Shown here one piece after another: positions 26,294 to 34,959 of a DNA stretch of 46,515 nucleotides (the first letter of the stretch is position 1; each line of letters begins with the position of its first letter). The stretch spans positions 1-46,515 of the forward strand of contig RXIY01000037.1 in NCBI GenBank assembly GCA_003963405.1. Direction: 5' to 3'. The position numbers and the translations under genes are program-made. The stretch comes from Hyphomicrobiales bacterium. GTDB lineage: Bacteria; Pseudomonadota; Alphaproteobacteria; Rhizobiales; Beijerinckiaceae. The notes beneath the pieces were generated by a model, which was given only the letters and a program-made list of their open reading frames with translations, was not told the origin of the DNA and did no database searches.

Positions 26294-27276
26294 GTGGGAA
26301 TCTCCGTCATTGTCACGAAACGCTCGACCTCCGCGACGGACTCGAGCGCGCCCGCTTCGGCGAAGACGACGGCGGCGGCGATCTCGGCCTCGACTTTCGT
26401 CTCGATCGCTTGAACCTCTTCCGGCCTGATCAGGTGATTGCTTTCGAGCCAGCCCTGAAAGCGCAGGATCGGGCCTTTCTTTCGCCAGGCTTCGATCTCT
26501 TCCTTCGAGCGATAGAGTTGCGCGTCGAACATCGAATGCGCCCGAAAGCGGTAGGTGCGGCATTCCAGAAAATACGGATCGCTCGTGGCGCGGACCCTTT
26601 CCACGGCGCGCCGAGCCGCGCTTTCGACGGCGACGACGTCCATGCCGTCGACCCGCTCGCCCTCGATCCTGTAGCCGCTGGCCTTGTGCACGAAATCCGT
26701 GTCCGCCTCCGCGCGCTCGACCGCCGTGCCCATCGAATAGAGATTGTTCTCGCAAACGAACAGAATGGGCAGCCGCCACAGCTTCGCCAGATTGAGCGTC
26801 TCGTGGAATTCTCCCTCGTCCACGGCGCCTTCGCCGAAGAAGCAGGCCGTCACGGCGGCGCGCTTCGACAATTTGTCGGAGAGCGCGACGCCCAGCGCCA
26901 GCGGCAATCCGCCGCCGACGATGGCGTTGCCGCCGTAGAAACGATGCGCCCGGTCGAAAAAATGCATCGAGCCGCCGCGCCCGCGGCAGCATCCGTTGAG
27001 CTTGCCCATCATCTCCGCCATCAGGCAGCCGGCGTCGACGCCGCGGGCGAGCGCCTGACCATGTTCGCGATAGGTCGCGATGATGGAATCTTGCGGCGTC
27101 AGGGCCTCCATGATCCCTACCGACACCGCCTCCTCGCCGTCGTAGAGATGCAGGAACCCCAGGATTTTCTGCGCCTGATAGAGCTCGACGCATTTTGCCT
27201 CGAAACGACGGATGCGGATCATCGCCTCGAGGAGCCGCAACAGATGCGCATGATCGAGATGTACCTTTTCCGTCAT
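26290..27276 (-). CDS. 2-oxoacid (pyruvate/acetoin-type) dehydrogenase E1 alpha subunit
   Basis: The 328-residue product binds thiamine diphosphate and decarboxylates a 2-oxoacid. It shows [19 protein letters not shown], the active-site [13 protein letters not shown] and [20 protein letters not shown]. The thiamine motif starts [18 protein letters not shown] (Gly-Glu-Gly in place of Gly-Asp-Gly) and ends LFVCENN. The phosphorylation-loop-like segment is [18 protein letters not shown], where pyruvate enzymes usually read RYxGHSMSDPxxYR; the Asp-Ala-Gln change is notable. The ATG overlaps the end of the acyl-CoA synthetase gene by 4 bp. Its context (synthetase, E1 beta, E2, ACP, kinase) is unlike the housekeeping pdhABC cluster. 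Confidence 0.92.
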   Translation of the reverse strand: MTEKVHLDHAHLLRLLEAMIRIRRFEAKCVELYQAQKILGFLHLYDGEEAVSVGIMEALTPQDSIIATYREHGQALARGVDAGCLMAEMMGKLNGCCRGRGGSMHFFDRAHRFYGGNAIVGGGLPLALGVALSDKLSKRAAVTACFFGEGAVDEGEFHETLNLAKLWRLPILFVCENNLYSMGTAVERAEADTDFVHKASGYRIEGERVDGMDVVAVESAARRAVERVRATSDPYFLECRTYRFRAHSMFDAQLYRSKEEIEAWRKKGPILRFQGWLESNHLIRPEEVQAIETKVEAEIAAAVVFAEAGALESVAEVERFVTMTEIPT

Positions 27277-29054
27277 CGCTCGTCGCTCTCCAGGGTCGAC
27301 AGGTCGCCCTCCGGCAGGCCGAGTTCGCGCGCTTTCAGAAGGCGCCGCATGATCTTGCCGCTGCGCGTCTTCGGCAGATTGACGCGAAACTCGATCTCCT
27401 TCGGCGCGACAGCCGCGCCGAGACGTTTGCGCGCATGTCCCAGCAACTCCTTGCGCAGGGACTCATCCGCCGCGAAGCCTTGTTTCAAGGCGACGAACGC
27501 CTTGACGATCTCGCCCGCGACCGGGTCCGGCTTGCCGATCACCGCCGCCTCGGCCACGGCTTCATGCTCCATCAATACGCTTTCGACCTCGAAAGGCCCG
27601 ATCAGATGGCCGGACGATTTGATCACGTCGTCGGCGCGGCCCACGAACCAGAAATAGCCGTCGGCGTCGATGCGGGCGAGATCCCCCGTGAGATACCAGT
27701 CGCCCACGAAACATTTGCGGTAGCGCTCTTCTTCATGAAGATAGCCGCGCATCATGGAAGGCCAGCCGCGCCTGAGCGCGAGCTCGCCCTCCTTCTCCGG
27801 CGTATCGACGATGTCGACGCTTCCGTCCGGCTTGCGCAAGGCGATGCGCGCCTCGACGCCCGGCAGCGGGCGTCCCATGGAGCCGGGCTTGATGTCCATG
27901 ACCGCGAAATTTCCGATCATGATGCCGCCCGTTTCCGTCTGCCACCAATTGTCGTGAAAGGGCAGACCCAGGGCCTGCGCGCCCCAGACCACGGCTTCCG
28001 GATTGAGCGGCTCGCCGACGCTGGCCGCGAAGCGCAGAGACGAAAGGTCGAAACCATGAAGCGCTTCTTCACCCGCTTTCATCATCATGCGGATGGCGGT
28101 CGGCGCCGTATACCAGACGGTGACCTTCTCTTCGGCGAGAACGCCATACCAGCTTTGCGCGTCGAACTCGGCCTCGACCACAATATTGGTCACGCCATGC
28201 ACGAGCGGCGCGATGACGCCATAGCTCATGCCCGTCACCCATCCCGGGTCCGCCGTGCACCAGAAGCGATCGCCCTCATGGAGATCGAGCGCGAAAAATC
28301 CGGTCGCGTAATGCGTCACCACGGCGTCGTGCACATGCAGGACGCCTTTCGGCCGGCCGGTCGTCCCGCTGGTGAAATGGAGAAGCGCGACGTCTTCCGG
28401 ATCGGTGGGCGGTATGTCGAAAACGGGCGACGCCCCGCGCATCAGCTCGCGCCAGGACAGCACGCCCTCGCCACCTGTCTCGGCGTCGACGAGAATGATG
28501 TGTTCGAGCTTTGGCAGGCGCGGACGCAAGGCTTCGATCTTGCGCCGGTAGAGCGCCTGCGTGGTGACGAGGACGCGCGCCTCGCCGATCTCCATGCGCG
28601 TGGCGATCGGCTCGGGACCGAAGGCCGAGAACAACGGCGAAACGACGCATTTGGCCTTCAGCGCGCCGAGAATGGCGATGTAAAGTTCAGGAATGCGCCC
28701 GAGCAGAACGAAGACCGCGTCTCCCGCGCCGACGCCCAGAGATCGCAGGGCGTTGGCGAAGCCGCTCGTCGATTGCGCAAGTTCGGCGTAGGTATAGTTT
28801 CGACGTTCGCCGAGCTTGCCAATCCATCTTATTGCAATCTTGTCCTTCCTGTCGCCGCCTGCATGGCGATCGACGGCTTCGAAGGCGATGTTCAACCCGC
28901 CGGCATTCGGAAGACCCGCCAATTTTGCGCGCGCCGTCTCCCAGCAAAATTGCGCGCGCGCTGCGTCGTAGTCGGCGAGATTGGGGGCCGTCGCGAGCGA
29001 GGCCGCATCCTTGTGGATGCTGGCGTAGCGCAGGCCGTCACTCGGCAGCCCCAT
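27273..29054 (-). CDS. AMP-forming acyl-CoA synthetase (acetate-CoA ligase, AcsA-like)
   Basis: The 593-residue product activates a carboxylic acid, probably acetate, to its CoA thioester through an acyl-adenylate. Signatures are the AMP motif [37 protein letters not shown], the substrate-pocket [34 protein letters not shown], the hinge [16 protein letters not shown], and the C-terminal catalytic Lys region [16 protein letters not shown]. The length is closer to Bacillus AcsA (about 570) than to enterobacterial Acs (about 650). ATG 29054 is preceded by GAGAGG at good distance. It is the first gene of a tightly overlapping operon, so a shared promoter should lie at 29055-29278. Confidence 0.92.
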   Translation of the reverse strand: MGLPSDGLRYASIHKDAASLATAPNLADYDAARAQFCWETARAKLAGLPNAGGLNIAFEAVDRHAGGDRKDKIAIRWIGKLGERRNYTYAELAQSTSGFANALRSLGVGAGDAVFVLLGRIPELYIAILGALKAKCVVSPLFSAFGPEPIATRMEIGEARVLVTTQALYRRKIEALRPRLPKLEHIILVDAETGGEGVLSWRELMRGASPVFDIPPTDPEDVALLHFTSGTTGRPKGVLHVHDAVVTHYATGFFALDLHEGDRFWCTADPGWVTGMSYGVIAPLVHGVTNIVVEAEFDAQSWYGVLAEEKVTVWYTAPTAIRMMMKAGEEALHGFDLSSLRFAASVGEPLNPEAVVWGAQALGLPFHDNWWQTETGGIMIGNFAVMDIKPGSMGRPLPGVEARIALRKPDGSVDIVDTPEKEGELALRRGWPSMMRGYLHEEERYRKCFVGDWYLTGDLARIDADGYFWFVGRADDVIKSSGHLIGPFEVESVLMEHEAVAEAAVIGKPDPVAGEIVKAFVALKQGFAADESLRKELLGHARKRLGAAVAPKEIEFRVNLPKTRSGKIMRRLLKARELGLPEGDLSTLESDER

Positions 29055-29141
29055 CTTGCCTCTCGATCCCGGCGCACATCAAAGCCGCTTCCTCATGTGA
29101 TTATTGTGTGATCTGCCGGCCTGGCGATCAAGCTAATTTCG

Positions 29142-29161
29142 GCCGAGCGTCACCTCGGCCT
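29142..29161 (+). promoter_or_regulatory. Inverted repeat in the divergent acs / 29.3-kb promoter region
   Basis: GGCCGAG and CTCGGCC form a perfect 7-bp inverted repeat with a 6-base gap, about 88 bp upstream of the acyl-CoA synthetase start and 118 bp upstream of the small gene on the other strand. TTATATAC follows on the plus strand and could be a -10 element. It may be an operator or a hairpin; the sequence cannot decide. Confidence 0.4.
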
Positions 29162-29278
29162 TATATACTTTTCGCGATCCCTTCCGGCCGCGTACCTTTC
29201 ACGCAGGTTGCGTTGTCGGACGCGTCGGCCCAATCTGGTTGTCGATCATATTCGCAATCATGCGCGGGACGTGAAGCG

Positions 29279-29494
29279 ATGACAGAGCAACCGCAAGGCC
29301 GCTACAGGACGCAAGGCGAGGAGGGAAAGCCGAACACGATTTTCGTGGAGGTGGGAAGAATCGGTCTCGAAATTTCCGAGCAGGAATACCGCGATCGCGG
29401 CTATGAACCGGCGTTCGATACGCTTCCCTGGAAGATCAATTATTGTCCTGTCGACGAGAAATGCGACAAGCATTCGGCGCGCCGGAGAGATTGA
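29279..29494 (+). CDS. Small conserved-looking hypothetical protein
   Basis: The 71-residue product from ATG 29279 reads MTEQPQGRYRTQGEEGKPNT, then IFVEVGRIGLEISEQEYRDR, and near its end INYCPVDEKCDKHSARRRD. It is soluble and has two Cys separated by five residues near the C-terminus (CPVDEKC), which might bind metal. I do not recognise a family. It lies 27 bp upstream of the nitroreductase gene on the same strand, so they may be co-transcribed. The upstream frame extension to 28832 is the shadow of the synthetase gene and was rejected. Confidence 0.6.
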   Translation: MTEQPQGRYRTQGEEGKPNTIFVEVGRIGLEISEQEYRDRGYEPAFDTLPWKINYCPVDEKCDKHSARRRD

Positions 29495-29521
29495 GAGTGC
29501 AAAGACGGAGAAGCCGCCGCT

Positions 29522-30166
29522 ATGAGCACTTTGACAAAACTGGCGCTAGGCATGATGGGGCGTCTGCGTCCAAAGCCGGCGCGAGGCGACGCTTCGGAGA
29601 CCATCATATTGCCGGAGCCACAAAAGGAAGGCGGCATTCCTTTGATGGAGGCGATCTCCAAGCGCCGATCCGACCGCGAGTTCGCAAGCCAGGAATTGCC
29701 GCTGCCGTTGCTGGCGAATTTGCTCTGGGCCGCCTACGGCGTGAACCGGCCGGATGGACATCGCACCGCTCCATCGGCGCTCGACGCCCAGGAGATCGAC
29801 GTTTATGTCGCGCTGCCGTCCGGCGCTTACCTTTATAACGCCACGGCGCATCAGCTCGAGCTGATCGCTTCCAGCGATCTGAGAAGCATTACCGGCTACC
29901 AGGATTTCGTCGACGAGGCGGCCCTGGACCTGGTTTTTGTCGCCGATTACAGCCGCATGAAACTCGTGCCAGTCGCTCTTCGCGAGAGTTACGCGTCCGT
30001 CGCGGCCGGCGCGATTTCGCAGAATGTTTATCTATTCGCCGCGGGCAATGGGCTTTCAACCGTGATCCGAGCCTGGATCGACCGGGAGGCGATCGCCAAC
30101 GCCTTAGGGCTGAGCCACGACCACGAGGTGCTGCTGTCGCAAACGGTCGGTTATCCTAGGGGATAA
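29522..30166 (+). CDS. SagB/ThcOx-type nitroreductase-family protein
   Basis: The 214-residue product fits the FMN-dependent nitroreductase superfamily, SagB/thiazole-oxidase branch: PLMEAISKRRSDREFASQEL, LLANLLWAAYGVNRPDGHRT, APSALDAQEIDVYVALP and YNATAHQLELIASSDLR, with RESYASVAAGAISQNVYLFA later. Members oxidise azoline rings in peptide natural products or carry out unrelated flavin reductions. No cyclodehydratase, precursor peptide or YcaO gene is nearby, so a bacteriocin role is unsupported. An N-terminal hydrophobic patch (LTKLALGMMG) is short. ATG 29522 follows a weak ribosome site. Confidence 0.82.
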   Translation: MSTLTKLALGMMGRLRPKPARGDASETIILPEPQKEGGIPLMEAISKRRSDREFASQELPLPLLANLLWAAYGVNRPDGHRTAPSALDAQEIDVYVALPSGAYLYNATAHQLELIASSDLRSITGYQDFVDEAALDLVFVADYSRMKLVPVALRESYASVAAGAISQNVYLFAAGNGLSTVIRAWIDREAIANALGLSHDHEVLLSQTVGYPRG

Positions 30167-30229
30167 GCGCATGGTTGATTGCTCAAGATCAAGTTAATCC
30201 GGGGCTTTTGGGGTTGCGTAATCAAAAGG

Positions 30230-30819
30230 AGTCTGAGCGCGCCTTTGACCAAGCGTCCTTTAACAGCGGGTGCGAAAATTTCAGCGTCTGTGGAGGGGAA
30301 GCAGAGTTTCATCGCCGCGGCGCTAACCCATGCGGCCGCGGTGAGCTGATCGGGCGCCGTGGCCACCATTTCGCGAGGGCGCCGGCATCGATTGCCTCGT
30401 TTAGTCCAAGAAGCCCCGCCGCGCGCAAGATCGCCGCATCGAGTCGCCCGCCCTGCGGCGCATAGAGACGAAAGACACGATGCAGCCGCCCCGCCGGGCT
30501 GGTCTCGCCGCTGCCTGCAAGATGCTCGGTGGCGCGCAGGAGTCAGCGGCGCGCAGCGCGAAGCGCTGGCGCAAACAGCCAGCGAAGACCGGCTCGGCGC
30601 CGTCCGGCCCGCTGCGCAGAATCTGGTCGAACACGGCGAGACCGGCGCCCGCGGAAAACGTTGCCAGCGCCCCTCTCCGTTTTGAGGTCGCGCCCAGCGC
30701 GGAAACGATTGAATTTCAGTGATCTTCGAAGCCAACGGCGCCGCGACGCGACGTGCGCGGGAGGAGCGCTTCGCGGCGGAAACGGGCATGAACGCGAAGG
30801 TCGAATCAAGCGCATGCAT
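30230..30819 (-). pseudogene. DUF1403-like protein, multiply frameshifted
   Basis: No single frame makes a normal protein, but successive minus-strand frames give a protein-like text. From ATG 30819 the first frame reads SKITEIQSFPRWARPQNGEG. The second reads VFDQILRSGPDGAEPVFAG, then CLRQRFALRAA. The third reads LLRATEHLAGSGETSPAGRL, then HRVFRLYAPQGGRLDAAILR. The first frame resumes with EMVATAPDQLTAAAWVSAAA and ends near AEIFA. The string FPRWARP, the central LRQRxALRAA and AAAMKLC fit what I recall of DUF1403-family proteins of alphaproteobacterial plasmids. At least three frame changes and loss of the 3' end show it is dead. It is divergent from an intact recombinase gene. The family name is from memory; the decay is seen directly. 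Confidence 0.65.
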
Positions 30820-30898
30820 GGGAAGAATCCTACCGGATGGCGGCGCTTTGTCACGGAGTTTCGGGACCAATGCGCCGGGCCCGTCGCCCTGTCTGGAT

Positions 30899-30923
30899 GT
30901 CCGATAATGTGCGCTTATCGGAC
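30899..30923 (+). promoter_or_regulatory. Perfect 9-bp inverted repeat with 7-bp spacer (recombinase core-like)
   Basis: GTCCGATAA (30899-30907) and its exact reverse complement TTATCGGAC (30915-30923) flank the 7 bases TGTGCGC. This is the geometry of a tyrosine-recombinase crossover site or of an operator. It lies in the divergent region between the DUF1403-like relic and the recombinase gene (start 31056). A closely related site is at 38086-38112. Confidence 0.6.
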
Positions 30924-31055
30924 GCAGTGGCAAACCCCTGCTATACTGGCCGAAAGGCGCTGGTTTGGGCTCCCCAGTGCCCGCCGAGGCGTCGGATTTT
31001 TGAGCCCCGAGCGCACGCCGGGGCCCGCCCGGCGGCGGCGCAACCGAGGACAAGA

Positions 31056-32099
31056 ATGGCTGAGGCCGACAAGGACAAAACCGACGGCAGGGCGCTCGCC
31101 GCGCCCGCCCCCCATCTCGCGGCGCTCTCCGAAAAGGCCCGCGACTATGCCCGCAACGCCCGGTCGGAAAATACCCAAAAGGCCTATGACGCCGATTGGC
31201 GGCAGTTCGCCTCCTGGCTGCGCCGGCAGGGCCTCGACCCCCTACCCCCGGACCCCCAGACCGTCGGCCTCTATCTCGCCGCCTGCGTCGAGGGCGGGCC
31301 AGGCCGGCCGCCGTTGTCCGTGTCATCTTTGGAGCGCCGGCTCTCCGGGATCTGCTGGCGCTATCGCCAGCTCGGGCGTCCGCTAGATACGGGCGACCCG
31401 CATATCGCCACCGTATTGGCCGGCATCCGCCGCGCCCATGGACGCCCGCCGGTCCAGAAGGAGGCGATCTTCGCCGACGAGCTGCTGGCCATGCTCGCCG
31501 TCCTGGACAACGACCTGCGCGGCCTCCGCGACAAGGCCATTCTCGCCATCGGCTTCGCCGGCGGCCTGCGCCGCTCGGAAATCGTCGGCCTCGACTGCGG
31601 CCCGGATCAGACTGAGGACGGGACCGGATGGATTGAGATCGTCGGCGCCGATCAGAACGGCGGCGGCCTGCTCCTGACCCTCAACGGCAAGACCGGCTGG
31701 CGAGAGGTCGAGATCGGCCGCGGCTCCTCCCCCCTCACCTGCCCCGTCGCCATGCTCGAAACTTGGCTCAAACTCGGAAGGATCGCGCGGGGTCCGGTTT
31801 TTCGATCTGTCGCCCGCAAGAACGGCGGCGTCGCGCCCGAGCGGCTCTCCGACAAGCATGTCGCCCGCCTCGTCCAGAAAGCGGCGCTGGCGGCGGGCCT
31901 GCGCGGCGATCTCCCCGAAGGCGAACGACGACGCGCCTTTTCCGGCCACTCCTTACGCGCCGGCCTCGCCTCCTCGGCCCAGATCGAGGAAGGCCATGTG
32001 CAAAGGCACCTTGGCCACGCCTCCCCCGAAATGACCCGTCGCTATCAGAGGAGACGCGACCGCTTCAGGGTCAATCTCACCAAGGCGGCGGGGTTGTGA
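31056..32099 (+). CDS. Tyrosine recombinase/integrase, intact
   Basis: The 347-residue product is a site-specific recombinase. Residues 30-125 form the SAM-like core-binding domain (ENTQKAYDADWRQFASWLRR). The catalytic domain carries the full set of active-site residues: Arg172 (FAGGLRRSEIVGL), His298 and Arg301 (FSGHSLRAGLAS), His321 (RHLGHASPEMTRRY) and the nucleophile Tyr330. ATG 31056 follows GAGGA by 5 bp and was chosen over an upstream in-frame extension of low complexity. An inverted repeat at 30899-30923 precedes it and might be its target or operator. The divergent DUF1403-like relic is its left neighbour. It resembles plasmid-resident recombinases rather than phage integrases, an inference from context. 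Confidence 0.92.
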   Translation: MAEADKDKTDGRALAAPAPHLAALSEKARDYARNARSENTQKAYDADWRQFASWLRRQGLDPLPPDPQTVGLYLAACVEGGPGRPPLSVSSLERRLSGICWRYRQLGRPLDTGDPHIATVLAGIRRAHGRPPVQKEAIFADELLAMLAVLDNDLRGLRDKAILAIGFAGGLRRSEIVGLDCGPDQTEDGTGWIEIVGADQNGGGLLLTLNGKTGWREVEIGRGSSPLTCPVAMLETWLKLGRIARGPVFRSVARKNGGVAPERLSDKHVARLVQKAALAAGLRGDLPEGERRRAFSGHSLRAGLASSAQIEEGHVQRHLGHASPEMTRRYQRRRDRFRVNLTKAAGL

Positions 32100-32138
32100 A
32101 ACCGCGCCCTGTGAAAAACAAAAGATTTCAGGCTTCCA

Positions 32139-32465
32139 TCATCTAGAATCGGCCGCCGGCTGATTGAGCCGGGCGATCAAACCAGGCGCCGCTTTGAAGG
32201 TCAGAACGAGGCGCGCAGAGATCGGCGCCGGCGTCTTCGTCTTCGGGTTGCGGCCGACCCGCGGGCGCTTGCAGCGCACGTTAAACGCGCCAAAACCGCG
32301 TAGCTTAACCGGTTCGCCGCTCACCAACGTTTCCGCGATCTCCGCCAACACGAGGTCGACAAGCTCGGTGGCGTCCCGGCGCGCTAAGCCGGTACAGGAT
32401 TTGTAGACAGCCGCCCGCAGATCGGCGCGCGTGACGACGCCTTGGCTCTGATGTGTCGATGTCAT
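32139..32465 (-). CDS. HU/IHF-family DNA-binding protein
   Basis: The 108-residue product is a histone-like dimeric protein that bends DNA. It has the helical N-terminus (VTRADLRAAVYKSCTGLARR), the turn VKLRGFGAFNVRCKRPRVGR, and NPKTKTPAPISARLVLTFK at the DNA-contact arm, with the family's RNPKT and Pro. It is about 10 to 15 residues longer than standard HU and more like IHF alpha. It sits convergent to the recombinase gene and may serve recombination or replication on this replicon. ATG 32465 has a weak ribosome site. Confidence 0.88.
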   Translation of the reverse strand: MTSTHQSQGVVTRADLRAAVYKSCTGLARRDATELVDLVLAEIAETLVSGEPVKLRGFGAFNVRCKRPRVGRNPKTKTPAPISARLVLTFKAAPGLIARLNQPAADSR

Positions 32466-32614
32466 TTGGTCAGTCCGCCCACGCGGCAGGATACGCGGAA
32501 GTCTCCGAAGCGCGCAAACGTGAGCGGGCGCGTTCTCCAGGGAGCTTCCAGAGCTCAGCGTCGTCAGGGCGCCGCCTCTTGACCGGAGTCCCGCGAGGAC
32601 TCAGACTCGCGCTC

Positions 32615-32845
32615 GTGCACGCGATCCTTCTGCATCGCATCGACCCGGCCAAGAACATGCGCCGGTTCTACCGCCTCGAGGTCGCGCCCGATCTATTCGG
32701 GCGCTGGTGTCTGGTCGCGGAATGGGGACGGATCGGCCGCGCCGGTCGCCTGCGCATGATCGCTTTTGACGATCTGGCGCAAGCCAGGGAGGCTCTTGTC
32801 CGGCAGCGGCGTGTGAAGGAGCGTCGCGGTTATGTGGCCCTGTGA
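32615..32845 (+). CDS. WGR-domain protein
   Basis: The product, about 76 residues, is almost entirely a WGR domain: VHAILLHRIDPAKNMRRFYR, then LEVAPDLFGRWCLVAEWGRI, then GRAGRLRMIAFDDLAQAREA. The Trp-Gly-Arg motif is in AEWGRIGRAG. WGR domains occur in PARP proteins, where they contact DNA ends, and as small stand-alone proteins in proteobacteria whose role is unclear. I prefer GTG 32615 because it fits the usual domain edge; an ATG at 32453 would add 54 unconserved residues and overlap the divergent HU start. The ribosome site GAGGA is 15 bp away, farther than ideal. Confidence 0.75.
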   Translation: MHAILLHRIDPAKNMRRFYRLEVAPDLFGRWCLVAEWGRIGRAGRLRMIAFDDLAQAREALVRQRRVKERRGYVAL

Positions 32846-32962
32846 CGCGCCACGGTCGGCGGACCGGACCGTCCTCAAAGCCGAGCCTGGCGTTCGGCTT
32901 TCAAAGATCCGTAAACCCTTCTCCGTCTAATCATCATCTCCGGAAAGGGCGAGGGGTTATCC

Positions 32963-33481
32963 ATGTCGACGGTCACGACCGGCGGGGCGTCACGTCATCA
33001 GAAAAATTCTACGAAATCTCGCCGCGCCAACACATCAACGCCACGGCCCGCCACAAAGCCCGCGACCTCAGCTCTCCCGCGTGGAGACGGCGTAAGATAT
33101 GCCCTCTTCGCCGGAAAGTGCGTCGCAGCCGCGGTGTTCGTGTTCGGCGCCCTGTGCGCCCTCATTTACACGTCGGCGGCCCCTCGCCAGACAAAGCATG
33201 TCGCCAGCGAGAAACAGAAAATCATCGCAAGGCAGAAGACGGCGACAGCGGATAAATCCACCGCGGACGCCAAAGCGGCCCCGGCGAGATTGGTGTCCGC
33301 GCTGGTTTCCAAAATCGATCTGCCAATCAGAGACGCGCCAAGGGGAGAGGCGAAGATCCTTGGCCGAGCTGTCTATGGGTCCCGCGTCGAGGTCCTCGGG
33401 CAAGACGGCAGATGGGCGCAGGTCCGCGCCATCGGGCAAAACGCCGCCGGTTGGGTCGAGAAGGCCGGCCTGAATTTCTAA
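32963..33481 (+). CDS. Membrane-anchored SH3-domain protein
   Basis: The 172-residue product has a basic N-terminal tail (residues 1-45), one membrane segment (about 46-70: YALFAGKCVAAAVFVFGALC), a Lys/Ala-rich linker and a C-terminal bacterial SH3 domain (about 115-172: SKIDLPIRDAPRGEAKILGR, then GSRVEVLGQDGRWAQVRAIG, then AAGWVEKAGLNF). Such proteins often bind peptidoglycan or other proteins on the periplasmic side. ATG 32963 follows AAGGGCGAGGGG, a good ribosome site. It is convergent with repC. Function on the replicon is unknown. Confidence 0.8.
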   Translation: MSTVTTGGASRHQKNSTKSRRANTSTPRPATKPATSALPRGDGVRYALFAGKCVAAAVFVFGALCALIYTSAAPRQTKHVASEKQKIIARQKTATADKSTADAKAAPARLVSALVSKIDLPIRDAPRGEAKILGRAVYGSRVEVLGQDGRWAQVRAIGQNAAGWVEKAGLNF

Positions 33482-33526
33482 AGGCGGGGCGCTCGCAGAA
33501 CCATCCTCTTTCTGCAGCCGTCGCGA

Positions 33527-34870
33527 TCACCCCGCCGCCTTTCGCGCTCTCGCCGACTTGGCGGCCTTGCCCCGCAACAGCGCCATCAACACAGGCCCCA
33601 GGGAAAACTCCCCTGCCCGCGCCTTGGCCGTCAGTGCGCGCAAATAGCCGCCGGCGGATGTGATTTCGTCGCCCCGCTGCAGGATTGCGGCGATAACGAT
33701 CGAGGCGTCATGTTCGCCCATAACCTCAATCGCCTGCGCCCAGGCGTCGGGCGAGACGCCAAGGGCTGAACGAACCGTCGCGGCGGCCGTCGCGAGATCG
33801 CGCCACGACGAAATCTCTCCGCCCCTGGCGTAATCGACGATATCCGGACAGGCTTGCAGCACCATCCCAAGCGGATAGGTTCGGGGGGCTGGTGGTGACC
33901 CGGGATGGATGCGCGTTTCGGTTGCCTGCCGCTCAGGCTCCAATGCTCCTCCCCCATCGGCCGCCGCTTCCTTGCCGATTGGCCCGGACGGTTCGGCCCT
34001 GCCTTCGTGAAGGCTAGGTTCAAGATCAGAAATGTTTGTGGTTTGATTCTGTATGTGGCGCTCAGTCTGAGACTCATTGGCGCTCTTATTTTGGCGTTTA
34101 ACGTGGTTTTCCAGCGCACTATTGATTTCGGCCGCGAGCGCGGCGAGTTCCCCCGCCAAAGCCTCCAAATCGGTCCGCGTCATTTTTCGCGCCTGGCGGC
34201 TGGCAAGCGCCCGATAATCGCTGTGGCGGGTTTCCCAGTCGCCGCGAACGCCCTCTTCCATCCCAGTCTCGATCATTTTGGCGATGTCGCGCCGCGCCAG
34301 AGTAATTTTTTCGCGCAGCAGCGCCATCGCGCGGTTTTCGGCGCGAACCTCTTCGGCGAGATTTTCGATTTCGGTCGCGCGCGCAACGAGCGGTGTTAGG
34401 TCGAAGCCGTAGGCGTCCTCGATGGCGCCCCCCTGCCCTCTCCTGGCGAAGCGTTTGCCGTTGGGTGAGTCCCGGCGGATGATCAGTCCGGCGTCGACCA
34501 GCATGGCAATATGCCGGCGCAACGTGGCTGGGGCCATCCCGTGAGCGCGGATCGACAGTTCCTTATTCGACGGAAAAACGACGATCCCCGGGGCTACTCC
34601 GCTTTCCGAGACCCCCACGCCCTTCTCGGACAGCGTCAGCACCGTCTCCTGATGGAAGCTCAGCAGAGCGTGCAAAACCGATAACGCCCGGTCGGTGACG
34701 CCAAGCGGCGCTTTCGCCTCTGTCAGGGCCCGAAATAGCCGCCATTTGTGGACGACGATTTCCGCCGCGCCGGCGCGGCGCATGAAGTCTTTTGCGGTCG
34801 CCTGGCTCGCCACCATGGCAAGCGTCAGCGACCGCCGCCCGAAGGGCGTCGTTGAGCAATTTTGTTCCAT
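33527..34870 (-). CDS. repC: Plasmid replication initiator RepC
   Basis: RepC is the initiator of repABC replicons and normally acts on an origin inside its own gene. The 447-residue product starts MEQNCSTTPFGRRSLTLAMV and shows the winged-helix region typical of RepC: LGVTDRALSVLHALLSFHQE, ISVFPSNKELSIRAHGMAPA-type text (IVVFPSNKELSIRAHGMAPA), then TLRRHIAMLVDAGLIIRRDS. A C-terminal domain includes YPLGMVLQACPDIVDYARGG. The order repA-repB-repC on the minus strand and the 272-bp repB-repC gap are standard. Translation of RepC should be limited by the antisense RNA described at 34960-35021. No decay is seen, so this replicon is likely functional. Confidence 0.93.
   Translation of the reverse strand: MEQNCSTTPFGRRSLTLAMVASQATAKDFMRRAGAAEIVVHKWRLFRALTEAKAPLGVTDRALSVLHALLSFHQETVLTLSEKGVGVSESGVAPGIVVFPSNKELSIRAHGMAPATLRRHIAMLVDAGLIIRRDSPNGKRFARRGQGGAIEDAYGFDLTPLVARATEIENLAEEVRAENRAMALLREKITLARRDIAKMIETGMEEGVRGDWETRHSDYRALASRQARKMTRTDLEALAGELAALAAEINSALENHVKRQNKSANESQTERHIQNQTTNISDLEPSLHEGRAEPSGPIGKEAAADGGGALEPERQATETRIHPGSPPAPRTYPLGMVLQACPDIVDYARGGEISSWRDLATAAATVRSALGVSPDAWAQAIEVMGEHDASIVIAAILQRGDEITSAGGYLRALTAKARAGEFSLGPVLMALLRGKAAKSARARKAAG
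34020..34110 (-). other. AT-richer stretch within repC, possible replication origin
   Basis: In repABC plasmids the origin lies inside repC, often in an AT-rich part in its second half. Here the segment encoding NHVKRQNKSANESQTERHIQ and its continuation is visibly richer in A and T than the surrounding gene. It is only a candidate; no iterons are seen and the placement rests on family knowledge. Confidence 0.3.
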
Positions 34871-34929
34871 GCCTCTGCCTCTATGGCTTCAGGCAAAGAA
34901 GAACCGCTCGCCGAATCGACGTTCCAACA

Positions 34930-34958
34930 TTGACAAATTTTGTGGAGAGGCTTATTCG
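34930..34958 (+). promoter_or_regulatory. Promoter for the repB-repC antisense RNA
   Basis: A perfect -35 hexamer TTGACA (34930-34935) is followed after 17 bases by TATTCG (34953-34958) as a weak -10 element. It points on the plus strand, opposite to the rep genes, exactly where antisense RNA promoters lie in repABC plasmids. Confidence 0.55.
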
Positions 34959-34959
34959 T

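Noticed and set aside
26294-27193. N-terminal extension of the E1 beta frame
   Set aside because: The text is Arg-rich shadow of E1 alpha; the true start is the overlapping TTG at 26293.
27195-29111. 638-codon plus-strand ORF
   Set aside because: It is the antisense shadow of the acyl-CoA synthetase gene, which has all its catalytic motifs.
30151-31326. 391-codon minus-strand ORF
   Set aside because: Its upstream two thirds are Arg/Pro-rich shadow of the recombinase gene. Only short parts fit a protein, and these belong with other frames of the DUF1403-like relic.
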